NCBI GenBank assembly: GCA_029335875.2
Contig: JARJMZ020000033.1
Location: forward strand, 1-64,000
DNA from: Thermoprotei archaeon
GTDB lineage: Archaea; Thermoproteota; Thermoprotei_A; Sulfolobales; Acidilobaceae
Reading direction: 5' to 3'
Length of the DNA: 64,000 nt
The notes beneath the pieces were generated by a model, which saw only the letters and a program-made list of their open reading frames with translations, searched no databases and had not been told where the DNA came from. A program made the position numbers and the translations under genes. Below, piece by piece: positions 42,331 through 51,083 of the stretch (positions within the stretch are counted from its first letter, which is position 1; each line of letters begins with the position of its first letter).

Positions 42331-43868
42331 TGATGGTGAACCCCATAGATGCCCTAATAATAATCCTGGCGTTCGCCTCTATAGCTTTAATAGCTAGAAA
42401 CCTTATGGTGTCGAGGGACTTAAGGCTCCCTATAAGGGTTAAAGGGGGCTCCAGCCTCAAAATCACCGTTGGAGGCTCGAGCTTCTCAGGCTACATAATG
42501 GTGGCTGATAGGGCGCCGGCTGGAGGGCGTGAAGTTTCTGAAAGGCTTGTTGAAGTGGCTAAATCCATGAGGGCCAGCGTTACTTTCGTGTCGAGCATGT
42601 TCAAGGTTGAGGGGGGGAAGCTTCTAGGCTTCATAGAGGAGGAGATTAAGAAAGCTGAGCTAGCCTACGCTGCGACGAAGCACATTAGATACGCGGAGAG
42701 GCTTAGGCTCCTCCAAGACCTTTACAGGGCGGTGTCTAGAGACCATAGGCCCTACCTTGGCTCGCTAGCATTAATATTCTGGGTGCCGGACGACGAGGAG
42801 AACCATGAGAGGATCGTGGAGGCATTCAAAAGCGTGGCTGAGGCTGAAACAGGGGTTTCATTCAAGATCCTGAGGGGTAAAGTCGACCTAGGCTCAGCTA
42901 TAACGAGCATACCCCCCGTCGAGAGCTCCCTCAACATCCCAACCATAACAGTGGGGGAGGGAGACTTAGCTGACGGGAGGGGGGTTGTCGTTGGGAGGCT
43001 CTCTGAGAGGGAGGGTGTTCTGATTCTCGACTGGCCCAGGGATTTCGAGGCGCACATGGGGGTGTTTGGCCCTACGGGGAGGGGTAAAACAGTGCTCTTG
43101 GCCGGCCTGGCGGCGCAGCTCGGCGTGCTGAGCGAGAGCTCTCTAAACCCCTACATGGTCCTAGTAGTGGATCCTAAGGGAGACCTCGCCTCCATGCTTT
43201 CAGGGGTGGCCTCTAGAGTTGTCAGGTTTAAGGGGGGCTGCGTGCCTATACCGAGGCTTGACGGTCTAGCCTCCGAGCTTATAAAGTCGAGTAGTGAGAC
43301 TGGGTGGGGTAGGAGTCGTGTAGAGCCCTGCCTTGGATCTTTAATAGAGAGGGGGCTCATAGTTTACGACCTATCAGAGCTCCCCAACGAGGATAGGAAT
43401 GTGGCCGCCAGCCTAATAGTGTCGAGTCTTACGGTGGAGGCTTCTGAAGTAGGCCTCCCAGGCAGGGTAGCCCTCATAGTTGACGAGGCCTGGAGGGCTG
43501 CTCAAGGCCGGGCGACCCACATGGTAATAGCTCTGAGGGAGGGTAGGAGTAGGGGGCTCCACATTGTTTACGCTACCCAATCCCCCATAGATGTGCCCGG
43601 GGCTGTCTTAGACAACACTAGAACCATACTAGCTTTCGGGGGCTTTACTAGGAACTATGTGGAGCTGGCTGGAAGGCTGGGCCTCGACAACGCGGATCTC
43701 CTATTGAAACTCCCAGTGGGGGAGGCCCTCATGAAGCTTGGCGATAGGCCCCCTGTGAGGGTATACTCGTATAATTATAAATACATGCTTATAAAACAAC
43801 TAGTAAGTGGAGGTGGCGGGGATGTCTCTAGCGGCGAAAATGATAGAGGAGATGGAGAAAAACGCTGA
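42330..43868 (+). CDS. cedB: CedB-like HerA/VirB4-type ATPase
   Basis: A 512-residue protein with an N-terminal membrane helix (about 5-24), a helical/beta N-domain and a HerA/VirB4 ATPase core: Walker A FGPTGRGKTVLL near 245, a VVDPKGDLASM strand, Walker B VALIVDEAWR near 385, and YATQSPIDVPGAVLDNTRT as sensor/arginine region. CedB powers inward DNA transfer in Sulfolobales. GTG 42330 shares a base with the cedA stop; ATG 42333 is equally possible. In Sulfolobus cedB is unlinked; here it is in the operon. Confidence 0.82.
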   Translation: MMVNPIDALIIILAFASIALIARNLMVSRDLRLPIRVKGGSSLKITVGGSSFSGYIMVADRAPAGGREVSERLVEVAKSMRASVTFVSSMFKVEGGKLLGFIEEEIKKAELAYAATKHIRYAERLRLLQDLYRAVSRDHRPYLGSLALIFWVPDDEENHERIVEAFKSVAEAETGVSFKILRGKVDLGSAITSIPPVESSLNIPTITVGEGDLADGRGVVVGRLSEREGVLILDWPRDFEAHMGVFGPTGRGKTVLLAGLAAQLGVLSESSLNPYMVLVVDPKGDLASMLSGVASRVVRFKGGCVPIPRLDGLASELIKSSSETGWGRSRVEPCLGSLIERGLIVYDLSELPNEDRNVAASLIVSSLTVEASEVGLPGRVALIVDEAWRAAQGRATHMVIALREGRSRGLHIVYATQSPIDVPGAVLDNTRTILAFGGFTRNYVELAGRLGLDNADLLLKLPVGEALMKLGDRPPVRVYSYNYKYMLIKQLVSGGGGDVSSGENDRGDGEKR

Positions 43869-44415
43869 GCTGAGGAGGAGATTCCTCAAAATGATCCTGG
43901 CTGAAATAGCCTTAGAGCCGGACGTGAGGATGGCCCTCGCCAACGCGATAATAAGAGAAGCAGCCACTAAAACAGACCTAGCTGAGCTCACTAAGAAAAT
44001 AGAGGGGGCCTTGGAGGAGAGGGCGAGCAGGATAGAATCGTCAATAGTTACTAAAGGAGAGTTTAAAGCCCTCAACGTTAAAATTGAAACCATGGAAGCC
44101 TTAGTAGCAGACCTCAACAAGAACATTAGGAGCCTGGATGAGCTAGGCGGGAAAATATCATCCCTAGAATCCTCCGTGGAGGAGCTGAAGACATATATTA
44201 AAACAGTGGGGGACCTGGCGAGAGAGAGCTCTAGTAAAATAGAGGAGGTTAGAGAGAGCTTGGAGAGTAAAGTCTCAGCCTTCATTGAAAACTTCGAAGG
44301 CAGAATAGCCTCCTTCAAGAGGCCGATCAACATTATCACAGTTCTGAGTTTAGCCTCTCTAGCAGCTGTAGTTTTACTAGTACTGCTACTGCTGAGCTTC
44401 ATGGGCGTGATCTAG
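43807..44415 (+). CDS. Coiled-coil protein with C-terminal membrane anchor, Ced-linked
   Basis: A 202-residue protein (GTG 43807; ATG 43822 possible) whose gene overlaps cedB by 62 bases in another frame. Residues about 5-45 form a helical head, 50-165 a heptad coiled coil (repeated LxxLxxxI/V with Glu/Lys/Ser), 172-200 a strong membrane helix. No enzyme motif. Tail-anchored by this layout, coil in the cytoplasm. Overlap with cedB argues for a joint function, perhaps coupling the ATPase to the membrane; it does not look like the short two-helix CedA2. Unrecognised family. Confidence 0.65.
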   Translation: MEVAGMSLAAKMIEEMEKNAELRRRFLKMILAEIALEPDVRMALANAIIREAATKTDLAELTKKIEGALEERASRIESSIVTKGEFKALNVKIETMEALVADLNKNIRSLDELGGKISSLESSVEELKTYIKTVGDLARESSSKIEEVRESLESKVSAFIENFEGRIASFKRPINIITVLSLASLAAVVLLVLLLLSFMGVI

Positions 44416-44469
44416 CTTCGCCGCTGCAGCCATGATAGCCTAGATTAGCCTTAGAGGTTCATTTAAAGT

Positions 44470-45402
44470 GTGGTGTTGGGTTTGGCTTTCCTCTATAGGG
44501 AGCCTTTAGAGGACCCGGGGGCTAAGCTTAGAGAGCTTATCAAGAGCAGGGATATAATAGTTGCCCCGGGAGTCTTCGGCCCCGTTTTCGCCCTCCTAGC
44601 TGAGAGTATGGGGTTTGAGGCCGCCTACCTTTCAGGGGCTGCGTTAACAGGCTTCTACGCTATCCCAGATATAGGTTTAATAACTTTAAGCGAGCTCGCC
44701 GCAATGACAAAGTATACTGTTAGAGTCTCCGGGATACCCTTGATAGTAGATGCGGACACAGGCTTCGGGGAAGCTATTAACGTGGTGAGGACTGTTAGGG
44801 AGCTTGAAGATGCGGGGGCTGCAGCTATCCAGATAGAGGACCAGGTTATGCCTAAGAAGTGCGGCCACCTGCCAGGCAAGAGCGTCATCCCCGCGGGGGA
44901 CATGATGAAGAAGGTTAGGGCGGCGGTAGAGGCTAGGAGGAGGGATACTCTTATAGTTGCCCGCACAGACGCTAGGGACGTTGAGGGTTTCGATGCCGCC
45001 GTTGAGAGAGCCCAACTATATGTTGACGCCGGCGCAGACATAGTGTTCCCTGAGGCTCTAAGGAGCGTAGAGGAGTTCAGGGAGTTCGCCAGGAGAGTTA
45101 AGGCTCCACTACTCGCTAACATGACAGAGTTTGGGAGGACACCATACATTAAAGTCCAAGAGTTTAGAGAAGCCGGCTATAAGATAGTGATATTCCCCGC
45201 GACAGTGTTTAGGGTAGCCCTCGGAGCGGCCAGGAGGGCGCTAGAGACTATACGGAGGGAGGGAACACAGGTAAGCCTCCTAGAAGCGATGATGACTAGA
45301 AGCGAGTTCTACGAGCTCATAGGCTATTCTGAATACGAGTCTAGAGACTCTAAGATAGCGGAGCACGTTGAGGAACTACTGAAATCCAAGACTAAAAGCT
45401 AA
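44470..45402 (+). CDS. prpB: Isocitrate lyase/PEP mutase family enzyme, methylisocitrate lyase-like
   Basis: A 310-residue TIM-barrel protein: VAPGVFGPVFALLAESMGFEAAYLSGAAL, DADTGFG (metal loop) and the KKCGHLPGK catalytic loop with the active-site Cys, then VARTDARDVEGFD. This loop is that of methylisocitrate lyase (PrpB) and relatives. Likely cleaves 2-methylisocitrate or a similar hydroxy-dicarboxylate. No prpC/prpD neighbours are visible, so the pathway is not confirmed. GTG/TTG start region near 44470. Confidence 0.87.
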   Translation: MVLGLAFLYREPLEDPGAKLRELIKSRDIIVAPGVFGPVFALLAESMGFEAAYLSGAALTGFYAIPDIGLITLSELAAMTKYTVRVSGIPLIVDADTGFGEAINVVRTVRELEDAGAAAIQIEDQVMPKKCGHLPGKSVIPAGDMMKKVRAAVEARRRDTLIVARTDARDVEGFDAAVERAQLYVDAGADIVFPEALRSVEEFREFARRVKAPLLANMTEFGRTPYIKVQEFREAGYKIVIFPATVFRVALGAARRALETIRREGTQVSLLEAMMTRSEFYELIGYSEYESRDSKIAEHVEELLKSKTKS

Positions 45403-45458
45403 AACATAGAAGAAACCCTTTAAGGTTCAGCTAAGCTCAAGTCTAGAGGGTGCAAGTA

Positions 45459-45575
45459 TTGGGAGGTAAGCAGAAAACAACCCTCTTCATTACGGGGAAG
45501 GAGAAGGGCTCCGAAGCATCCGAAGGTAAAGGTAAGGGTAAGCCCAGGAAACCTGAGGGTAAGCCTGGAAAGTGA
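45459..45575 (+). CDS. Small Lys/Gly-rich protein, 38 residues
   Basis: My translation from TTG at 45459 gives MGGKQKTTLFITGKEKG followed by a Gly-Lys-Pro-rich tail. Its TGA overlaps the GTG of the SPOUT methyltransferase (GTGA). The MGGKxKxTL start is reminiscent of the N-terminus of archaeal ribosomal protein S25e, but the rest is absent. The basic, unstructured composition fits an RNA-associated peptide; it could also be a coupling leader. Unrecognised. Confidence 0.4.
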   Translation: MGGKQKTTLFITGKEKGSEASEGKGKGKPRKPEGKPGK

Positions 45576-46426
45576 CTAGCCCCTTCGAGTGGCCCCCAAG
45601 GAGAAGGCGTAAAAAGCTGGCTGTAGCGTTCCCAGCCAGCGTCCTAGCAACTGAGGATACTCTAGAACTTAAAACCATAAAGGCCGGCATAATAGGTAGG
45701 ATACTCGCCGTTTACAGGGTGGACCAAGCCGTCATATTCATGGACCCAGAGTCTAGGGAGGGAGACCTTAAACTCCTCAAACTCCTCCTAGAATACATGG
45801 TCTCACCCCCCCATTTGAGGAGGAAACTCTACCCTATAACTAGGGAGCTCTCGGCGGCCGCCCTCCTCCCGCCCTTGAGAATATACAGCCACGATATTCC
45901 CGAGGATTTGAGCCCCGGGGTTAAACTTGATGTTCTAATAGAGTCTTGTAGGGGCTTCGAGTGCAGGGCTTATATGGGGAGGTGGGGCTACAGCGTTATA
46001 AGGGGTTCCTTCAAGCCCGGCGACGTGGTTACAGCTGTTGTCGAGTCTGTGGGGGGCAATGTTGTCTTAAGCCCGTCTACGTGGGGGGATGCTTATACGG
46101 GGTTTAAGGTTAAAGTGAGGCGGGAGGTTGAGCCTTTAATAGAGAGTTTCAGGGTTAAAGGCTATCTCATAGTTTTAGCGAGTAAGTATGGAAACTGGAT
46201 ATATGAGTCGCGCGACGGCGTGAAGTCGAGGCTATCCACTTCTAAAGGCCTCCTAGTGCTCTTCGGGGGCCCCTACAGGTGCCTCTACGAGTATACTGAT
46301 GGGAAACTCTACGACTTCATAGTTAACACTATACCCCTCCAGGGGGCGCTCACTGTTAGGACCGAGGAGGCTATGATAGCCACGCTCTCAGCGTTAGATA
46401 ACGTTCTAGAGTACTTCAAAATGTAA
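45572..46426 (+). CDS. SPOUT-class RNA methyltransferase-like protein
   Basis: A 284-residue protein with Arg/Lys-rich start, KLAVAFPASVLATEDTLELKTIKAGIIGRILAVYRV (strand-helix-strand start of the SPOUT fold), an inserted OB-like domain (about 105-180) and a knot end with LLVLFGGPYRCLYEY and NTIPLQGALTVRTEEAM (SAM-binding trefoil-knot loops). Resembles the archaeal/eukaryotic SPOUT1-type group commonly found just upstream of the L3 gene. Target RNA unknown, probably rRNA from context. Confidence 0.85.
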   Translation: MTSPFEWPPRRRRKKLAVAFPASVLATEDTLELKTIKAGIIGRILAVYRVDQAVIFMDPESREGDLKLLKLLLEYMVSPPHLRRKLYPITRELSAAALLPPLRIYSHDIPEDLSPGVKLDVLIESCRGFECRAYMGRWGYSVIRGSFKPGDVVTAVVESVGGNVVLSPSTWGDAYTGFKVKVRREVEPLIESFRVKGYLIVLASKYGNWIYESRDGVKSRLSTSKGLLVLFGGPYRCLYEYTDGKLYDFIVNTIPLQGALTVRTEEAMIATLSALDNVLEYFKM

Positions 46427-46501
46427 GCTTGACTGGGAGATTGCAGTGTATAGTAAACTTATAAGGTTAGGGTTGAACATAAGCCCCTAGAGGGTCTGCG
46501 A

Positions 46502-47539
46502 TTGGGTGCTAGAAAGAAGAGTGCCCCTAAGAGGGGGAGCCTAGGATACTCCCCTAGAAAGAGGGCTTCAAGGCTAGTCCCGAGGGTGAAGTCGTGGCCA
46601 GAGGTAAATCTAGGTAAACCCACGCTCTTAGCATTCCTAGGCTACAAGGCTGGGATGACCCACGTCTACATTATAGATGATATTCCGGAAAGCCCCACTA
46701 GCGGGAGGGAGATCTTCGTCCCCGCCACTCTCGTGGAAACCCCGCCCATGATGGTTTTAGCCGTTAGACTCTACGGCTACGACACCAGTAGAGGCTTATA
46801 CGTGCTAGGGGAAGCCTGGACAACCCCTCCCCAAGATCTTGAACTCCACAGGAAGATACGGACGATAGGCTCCTCCAATACAGGGGATTCCCTCAAAAAC
46901 CTCGAGAAGCTCCTGGATAAGGCTGTGGACGTTAGGGTAATACTCGCCTCCCAACCCAAGCTCACGGGGGGGTTGAGTAAGAAGAAGCCTGACATAATAG
47001 AGGTTAAGGTAGGGGGGGTCTCAGACGTTAAAACACTCTTCAACTATGCTGTGAGCAAGCTCGGCAAGGAGGTAGGGGTCTCCGAGGTCTTCCAGCCGGG
47101 CATGCCAGTGGATATTATAGCTGTAACTAAGGGTAAGGGGTTCCAGGGTGTTATAAAAAGGTGGGGTGTAAAGGAGCTGCCTAGATGGCATAAACATAGG
47201 AAGGGTAGTAGGAGCGGGCCCGGAGTAAGGGGTTCGGCGGCGGGGAGCTGGTGGGAGGTGCCCCAGCCTGGCCAGACGGGGTTCCACAGGAGGACTGAGT
47301 ATAATAAGAGGATACTCTCTATGGGGGTTGACGGTTCTCTAGTAACCCCGGCTGGGGGGCTCCTCCACTATGGGGTTATTAGGGGCGAGCACCTCATAAT
47401 AGCTGGGAGCGTGCCCGGAGCTGTTAAGAGGCCTATAGTCTTAAGGTGGCCTATGAGGCCTCCAACATGGTACATTAAGATGGGGGCGTCGAAGCCTAAG
47501 ATCACATATATCAGCGTTGGGAGCAAGCAGGGCAACTAG
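46502..47539 (+). CDS. rpl3: Large subunit ribosomal protein L3
   Basis: A 345-residue archaeal uL3: basic start (PRKRASRLVPRV), LAFLGYKAGMTHV, the hook region KGKGFQGVIKRWGV, HKHRKGSRSGPG, and QPGQTGFHRRTEYNKRI. Lines the peptidyl-transferase centre. TTG start. First of L3-L4-L23, preceded by the SPOUT gene, the usual archaeal order. Confidence 0.97.
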   Translation: MGARKKSAPKRGSLGYSPRKRASRLVPRVKSWPEVNLGKPTLLAFLGYKAGMTHVYIIDDIPESPTSGREIFVPATLVETPPMMVLAVRLYGYDTSRGLYVLGEAWTTPPQDLELHRKIRTIGSSNTGDSLKNLEKLLDKAVDVRVILASQPKLTGGLSKKKPDIIEVKVGGVSDVKTLFNYAVSKLGKEVGVSEVFQPGMPVDIIAVTKGKGFQGVIKRWGVKELPRWHKHRKGSRSGPGVRGSAAGSWWEVPQPGQTGFHRRTEYNKRILSMGVDGSLVTPAGGLLHYGVIRGEHLIIAGSVPGAVKRPIVLRWPMRPPTWYIKMGASKPKITYISVGSKQGN

Positions 47540-47552
47540 AGGTGTGTGGGCA

Positions 47553-48368
47553 ATGTATTCAAGCCTCACAATATACTTGAGAGACCCCGTTAAAGTCCCA
47601 GTATACGATACTGGCGGGGGCCAGCTGGGGGAGATAGAGCTCCCACCAATATTCAGGCTCCCAGTCAGGAGAGACTTAATAAGGAGGGTGTTCCTGAGCG
47701 CGTTCACAGCAAAACTACAGCCTAAAGGAAGAGACCCAATGGCCGGCAAGAGGACCACCGCTGAGAGCCTGGGCATAGGCTATGGGATAGCTAGAGTTCC
47801 CAGGGTTAAAGGTAGTAGGAGGGCGGCCTTCATAGGCTCAGCTGTGGGGGGCATGGCAACGTTCCCGCCCAAGGCTGAAGCCAGGCTGTGGGAGAAGGTT
47901 AACAGGAAAGAGAAGGTCCTCGGAACCCTGAGCGCCCTCTCAGCCACGGCCGTAACTGAGATAGTGCGGGGGAGGGGCCACAAGTTCTCCGCCCCAGCAC
48001 TCCCAGTAATAATAGACTCTAAAGCCCTCAACGATATAGCTAAGACTAGCGACGCGGAGGAGCTCCTCAGGAAACTAGGATTATACGATGACGTTATAAG
48101 AGCTAAAGAGAACACTAGGTGGAGAGCTGGGAAAGGCAAGAGGAGAGGCAGGAGATACAAGGAGCCTAAAAGCATACTATTCATACTAGAAGACCATAAA
48201 TCCCCCCTGGCGAGAGCGGTCAGAAACATACCTGGAGTCGACATAGCAACACCCAAAACCCTAAACATACTCCACCTAGCGCCCGGAGGGGAGCCAGGAA
48301 GACTAACAGTCATAACCACGGGAGCCCTAAAAACCTTAGAAGAAAAGTTCAAGGTGGAGATACCTTGA
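47553..48368 (+). CDS. rpl4: Large subunit ribosomal protein L4
   Basis: About 271 residues of uL4: [14 protein letters not shown] at the start, the extended tunnel loop with [35 protein letters not shown], and [14 protein letters not shown] near the end. ATG 47553, 13 bases after the L3 stop, preceded by GAGGTG, gives the usual N-terminus; the longer reading from 47517 would overlap L3. Overlaps L23 by four bases. Confidence 0.96.
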   Translation: MYSSLTIYLRDPVKVPVYDTGGGQLGEIELPPIFRLPVRRDLIRRVFLSAFTAKLQPKGRDPMAGKRTTAESLGIGYGIARVPRVKGSRRAAFIGSAVGGMATFPPKAEARLWEKVNRKEKVLGTLSALSATAVTEIVRGRGHKFSAPALPVIIDSKALNDIAKTSDAEELLRKLGLYDDVIRAKENTRWRAGKGKRRGRRYKEPKSILFILEDHKSPLARAVRNIPGVDIATPKTLNILHLAPGGEPGRLTVITTGALKTLEEKFKVEIP

Positions 48369-48619
48369 AGAACGTGATAATAAGGGTGCACTCAAGCGAG
48401 AAAGCAAGCAGGCTCATGGACAACGAGAACATAATAACATTAATAGTAGACAGGAGAGCTACAAGACATGAAGTGAAGAGAGCCTTCGAGGAAATGTTCA
48501 AGGTTAAAGTAGTCGAAGTGAGAACACTAATAACAAGCAGGGGAGAGAAGAAAGCCTACGTAAAACTCTCCCCAGAAGTTAAAGCGAGAGAAATAGCCAC
48601 GAGAATAGGCATAGTGTAA
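48365..48619 (+). CDS. rpl23: Large subunit ribosomal protein L23
   Basis: An 84-residue uL23: [42 protein letters not shown] is the family pattern, with a C-terminal [16 protein letters not shown] start overlaps the L4 stop. The cluster stops here: L2, S19 and the rest of the S10-like operon are not downstream; a convergent Mrp gene follows. Confidence 0.96.
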   Translation: MKNVIIRVHSSEKASRLMDNENIITLIVDRRATRHEVKRAFEEMFKVKVVEVRTLITSRGEKKAYVKLSPEVKAREIATRIGIV

Positions 48620-48722
48620 ACAATAACATCAACTCTATTATTAAAGCCCCCCTTAACCGCCCCCATAGGAACTGTTTCTAGAATTTTGTGTTCAAGCTGG
48701 GCGGGATCCTATGGCTGGATTG

Positions 48723-49661
48723 TCACTCTTCTTTTATCTCGGGTATTTTAGCTTTACCTTCCTCAACTGTCTCCAGGATTTTCTTGGCTATGTCTCTGAA
48801 TGTTTGGGCTGCTTCCGAGTCTGGATATTCTAGGAAGAATATTTTGCCCATGTCGTTGCATTCTCTTATCCTGGGGTCTATGGGTATTGCTCCGAGGAAT
48901 GGTATATTGTATTCTTCGGCTATATCCTTGGCGGCCCCCTTCCCGAATATGTGTATGATGTCTCCGTGGGGGCACCTGAAATAGCTCATATTCTCTATTA
49001 TACCCACTATGGGGACCTTCATTTTACCGGCGAAAGCTACAGCTTTCTTAACCACAGACTTGGACACCTCGCTCGGTATTGTTACTAGGATGAACCCGCT
49101 TAGTTTAGGCATTGACTGCACTATTGTAAGATGCTCGTCCCCGGTTCCCGGGGGTAGGTCTATGAGGAGGTATTCTAGGGGGCCCCAGTTAACGTAAGCT
49201 AACAGCTCCCTTATAGCTCCAGCTTTAATAGGGCCCCTCCATATGAGCGCCACGTCATCCTTAGGTATGAGGAGCCCGATTGAGGCCATCTTAATGCCCA
49301 GAGGAGCCTCTATAGGGTCGACAGTCCCATCCATCCTCGCAAGCATGCCGTGACCTGTTGGGATCCCCAGCATCTTATGTATCGATGGCCCGTGGAAGTC
49401 GAGGTCTAGAACCCCAACTTTCCTCCCTAGGACTGCTAGGGCTGCTGCCAGGCTTGAAGACACAAAAGACTTTCCCACCCCGCCTTTACTGCTCAGTACC
49501 GCGAGCTTATACTTGATCTTCATCATGTTAGCTGTAGCCATCATTTGCTGTTTAGCGATCTCCTTCATCCTATCAGCTACAGCCTTGTAGCCTCCAGCCT
49601 GAGGCTCCCCACTCTTCCTGTAATGGTCGATCCTCAAGCTTTTATCTACGTCTTCCTGCAA
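48723..49661 (-). CDS. Mrp/NBP35-type P-loop ATPase (Fe-S carrier family)
   Basis: A 312-residue ATPase with deviant Walker A SSKGGVGKSFVSSSLA (about 57-72), LDLDFHGPSIHKMLG, IDLPPGTGDEHLT and ENMSYFRCPHGD. The Mrp/ApbC family assembles and transfers iron-sulfur clusters using a CxxC in the last motif. Here the second Cys is absent (Cys-Pro-His-Gly), so cluster binding may differ or use other residues. Non-MetG N-terminal extension of about 50 residues. Convergent with L23. Confidence 0.9.
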   Translation of the reverse strand: MQEDVDKSLRIDHYRKSGEPQAGGYKAVADRMKEIAKQQMMATANMMKIKYKLAVLSSKGGVGKSFVSSSLAAALAVLGRKVGVLDLDFHGPSIHKMLGIPTGHGMLARMDGTVDPIEAPLGIKMASIGLLIPKDDVALIWRGPIKAGAIRELLAYVNWGPLEYLLIDLPPGTGDEHLTIVQSMPKLSGFILVTIPSEVSKSVVKKAVAFAGKMKVPIVGIIENMSYFRCPHGDIIHIFGKGAAKDIAEEYNIPFLGAIPIDPRIRECNDMGKIFFLEYPDSEAAQTFRDIAKKILETVEEGKAKIPEIKEE

Positions 49662-49718
49662 CCTTTAACTCCCCTTCTCTATAAAGTGTTCAGCGATTAA
49701 ATTAACACGTTATTAATA

Positions 49719-51083
49719 TTGTTAATCCGCCACTTAAAAGCGGCACCAGCCAGAAGGCTTCTAGGGAGGCCCGCGTTGAGGCTGGCTTTGATCACTACAT
49801 TAGAGGAGTTTGACGAGGCTGTTGTCAAGAGCTTGGAGACCCTCGGATACCACGTTATTATCGTTAAAGTTAGAGGCTTGAGCCCGGAAGCTTTATCAGA
49901 GGCTTTGAGGAGCCTAGACTTCGACTACGCTATAGTTCCAGGCTCCTCCCCCCATGACTATGAAGGGCTGGGGTTTAGGGTTGTTAAGGGCCCCCTGTCA
50001 CCATATACTTTACCCTACGTCTTGCAGCTCGCCGGCCCCGACGCTCTCAGCCCGGCAGTCCAGGCTGAGAAGGTTTTAGGGCCCAAGGTTATGGCTGATG
50101 TTGCTGGGAGAGTCTACACGGACATACTATCCTCTCTAGACCCCGCTTTCACCGTTGGAAGTTTAAAAGTGCCCCGCAACCCCCCTCCCATCCTTGTAGC
50201 CTCAGACATTTACATTACAGAGTCTAGGGCTGGCGATGCCGCTGTAGAAGAGTCCTCCTACAGGTTCTCTGAGGGCGCTGACATAGTTGTTCTAAGCTCC
50301 CACCCAAACCTAGACCGCAAGCTATACCTTAACACTCTAGAAGCTGTAATGAGCACCCTGAGGAAGCCTGTGGCGGCAGACCCGGCACGGCTCGAAACAC
50401 TGGTTGAAGCTGTGGATATGGGCGCCCCAATAGCTATGAGCCTAACCCCCGGGGATCTCGATAAGATCCCTAAGACATTAAGAGACAGGGCTGCCTACGT
50501 GATCATACCTGGGGAGGCCTCAAACTGGGAAGTTAGGGTTGAGAGCCTGGAGAAGGCTCGTGGAAGGGCTCTCGAGCTTGGGTATAATAGTGTGATATTA
50601 GACCCGATAGTTAACCCCCCAGTTTACAGGGGCACACTAGAATCCCTCATAGCCTCAAGGAAACTCTCGAAACTCGGAGCCCCGATAATGCTCGGGCTTA
50701 ACAACGCTGTTGAAATGGCCGACGTAGACACGCACGCTTCCACAGCCACACTAATACTACTAGCCGCTGAAGCCGGGGCCTCCATAGTAATGGTGGGAGA
50801 GGAAAGCTACAAGGCCCGGGGAAACACTAGGGAAGCAGCTAGAGCAGCTAGAATAGCCTCTATATCCCTGAAACTTAAAACCCCACCCAAAGACCTTGGA
50901 ATCTCAATACTAGACTTCAAAGGCAAGAACCCGCCGGAGGGGCTGAAATACCTGGGGAGAGGTAGGGTTAGGGTTGAAAAACCGGGGTTGGAGGTTGACT
51001 GTAGGGATGAGAGCTCTCTAGAGGAGTTAAAGAATAGGGTGTTTTGGGGCCTCATAGAAGAGGCGTGTAGGCCCTGGATCTAG
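49719..51083 (+). CDS. Dihydropteroate synthase-like protein (MJ0107-type)
   Basis: A 454-residue protein with an N-terminal alpha/beta domain (DYAIVPGSSPHDYEGLGFRVVKGP; about 1-150) and a C-terminal TIM-barrel like dihydropteroate synthase/CO dehydrogenase-ACS subunits (ILVASDIYITES, YNSVILDPIVNPP, PIMLGLNNAVEMADVDTHA, VMVGEESYKARGN). The family is archaeal and linked to pterin-dependent metabolism, function unproven. ORF starts at TTG 49719; TTG/ATG choices are uncertain. Overlaps the convergent RHH gene by four bases. Confidence 0.78.
   Translation: MLIRHLKAAPARRLLGRPALRLALITTLEEFDEAVVKSLETLGYHVIIVKVRGLSPEALSEALRSLDFDYAIVPGSSPHDYEGLGFRVVKGPLSPYTLPYVLQLAGPDALSPAVQAEKVLGPKVMADVAGRVYTDILSSLDPAFTVGSLKVPRNPPPILVASDIYITESRAGDAAVEESSYRFSEGADIVVLSSHPNLDRKLYLNTLEAVMSTLRKPVAADPARLETLVEAVDMGAPIAMSLTPGDLDKIPKTLRDRAAYVIIPGEASNWEVRVESLEKARGRALELGYNSVILDPIVNPPVYRGTLESLIASRKLSKLGAPIMLGLNNAVEMADVDTHASTATLILLAAEAGASIVMVGEESYKARGNTREAARAARIASISLKLKTPPKDLGISILDFKGKNPPEGLKYLGRGRVRVEKPGLEVDCRDESSLEELKNRVFWGLIEEACRPWI

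Noticed and set aside
43800-44402. 200-codon minus-strand ORF opposite the coiled-coil gene
   Set aside because: Mirror of the heptad pattern; Ser/Leu-rich with no start signal, typical antisense shadow.
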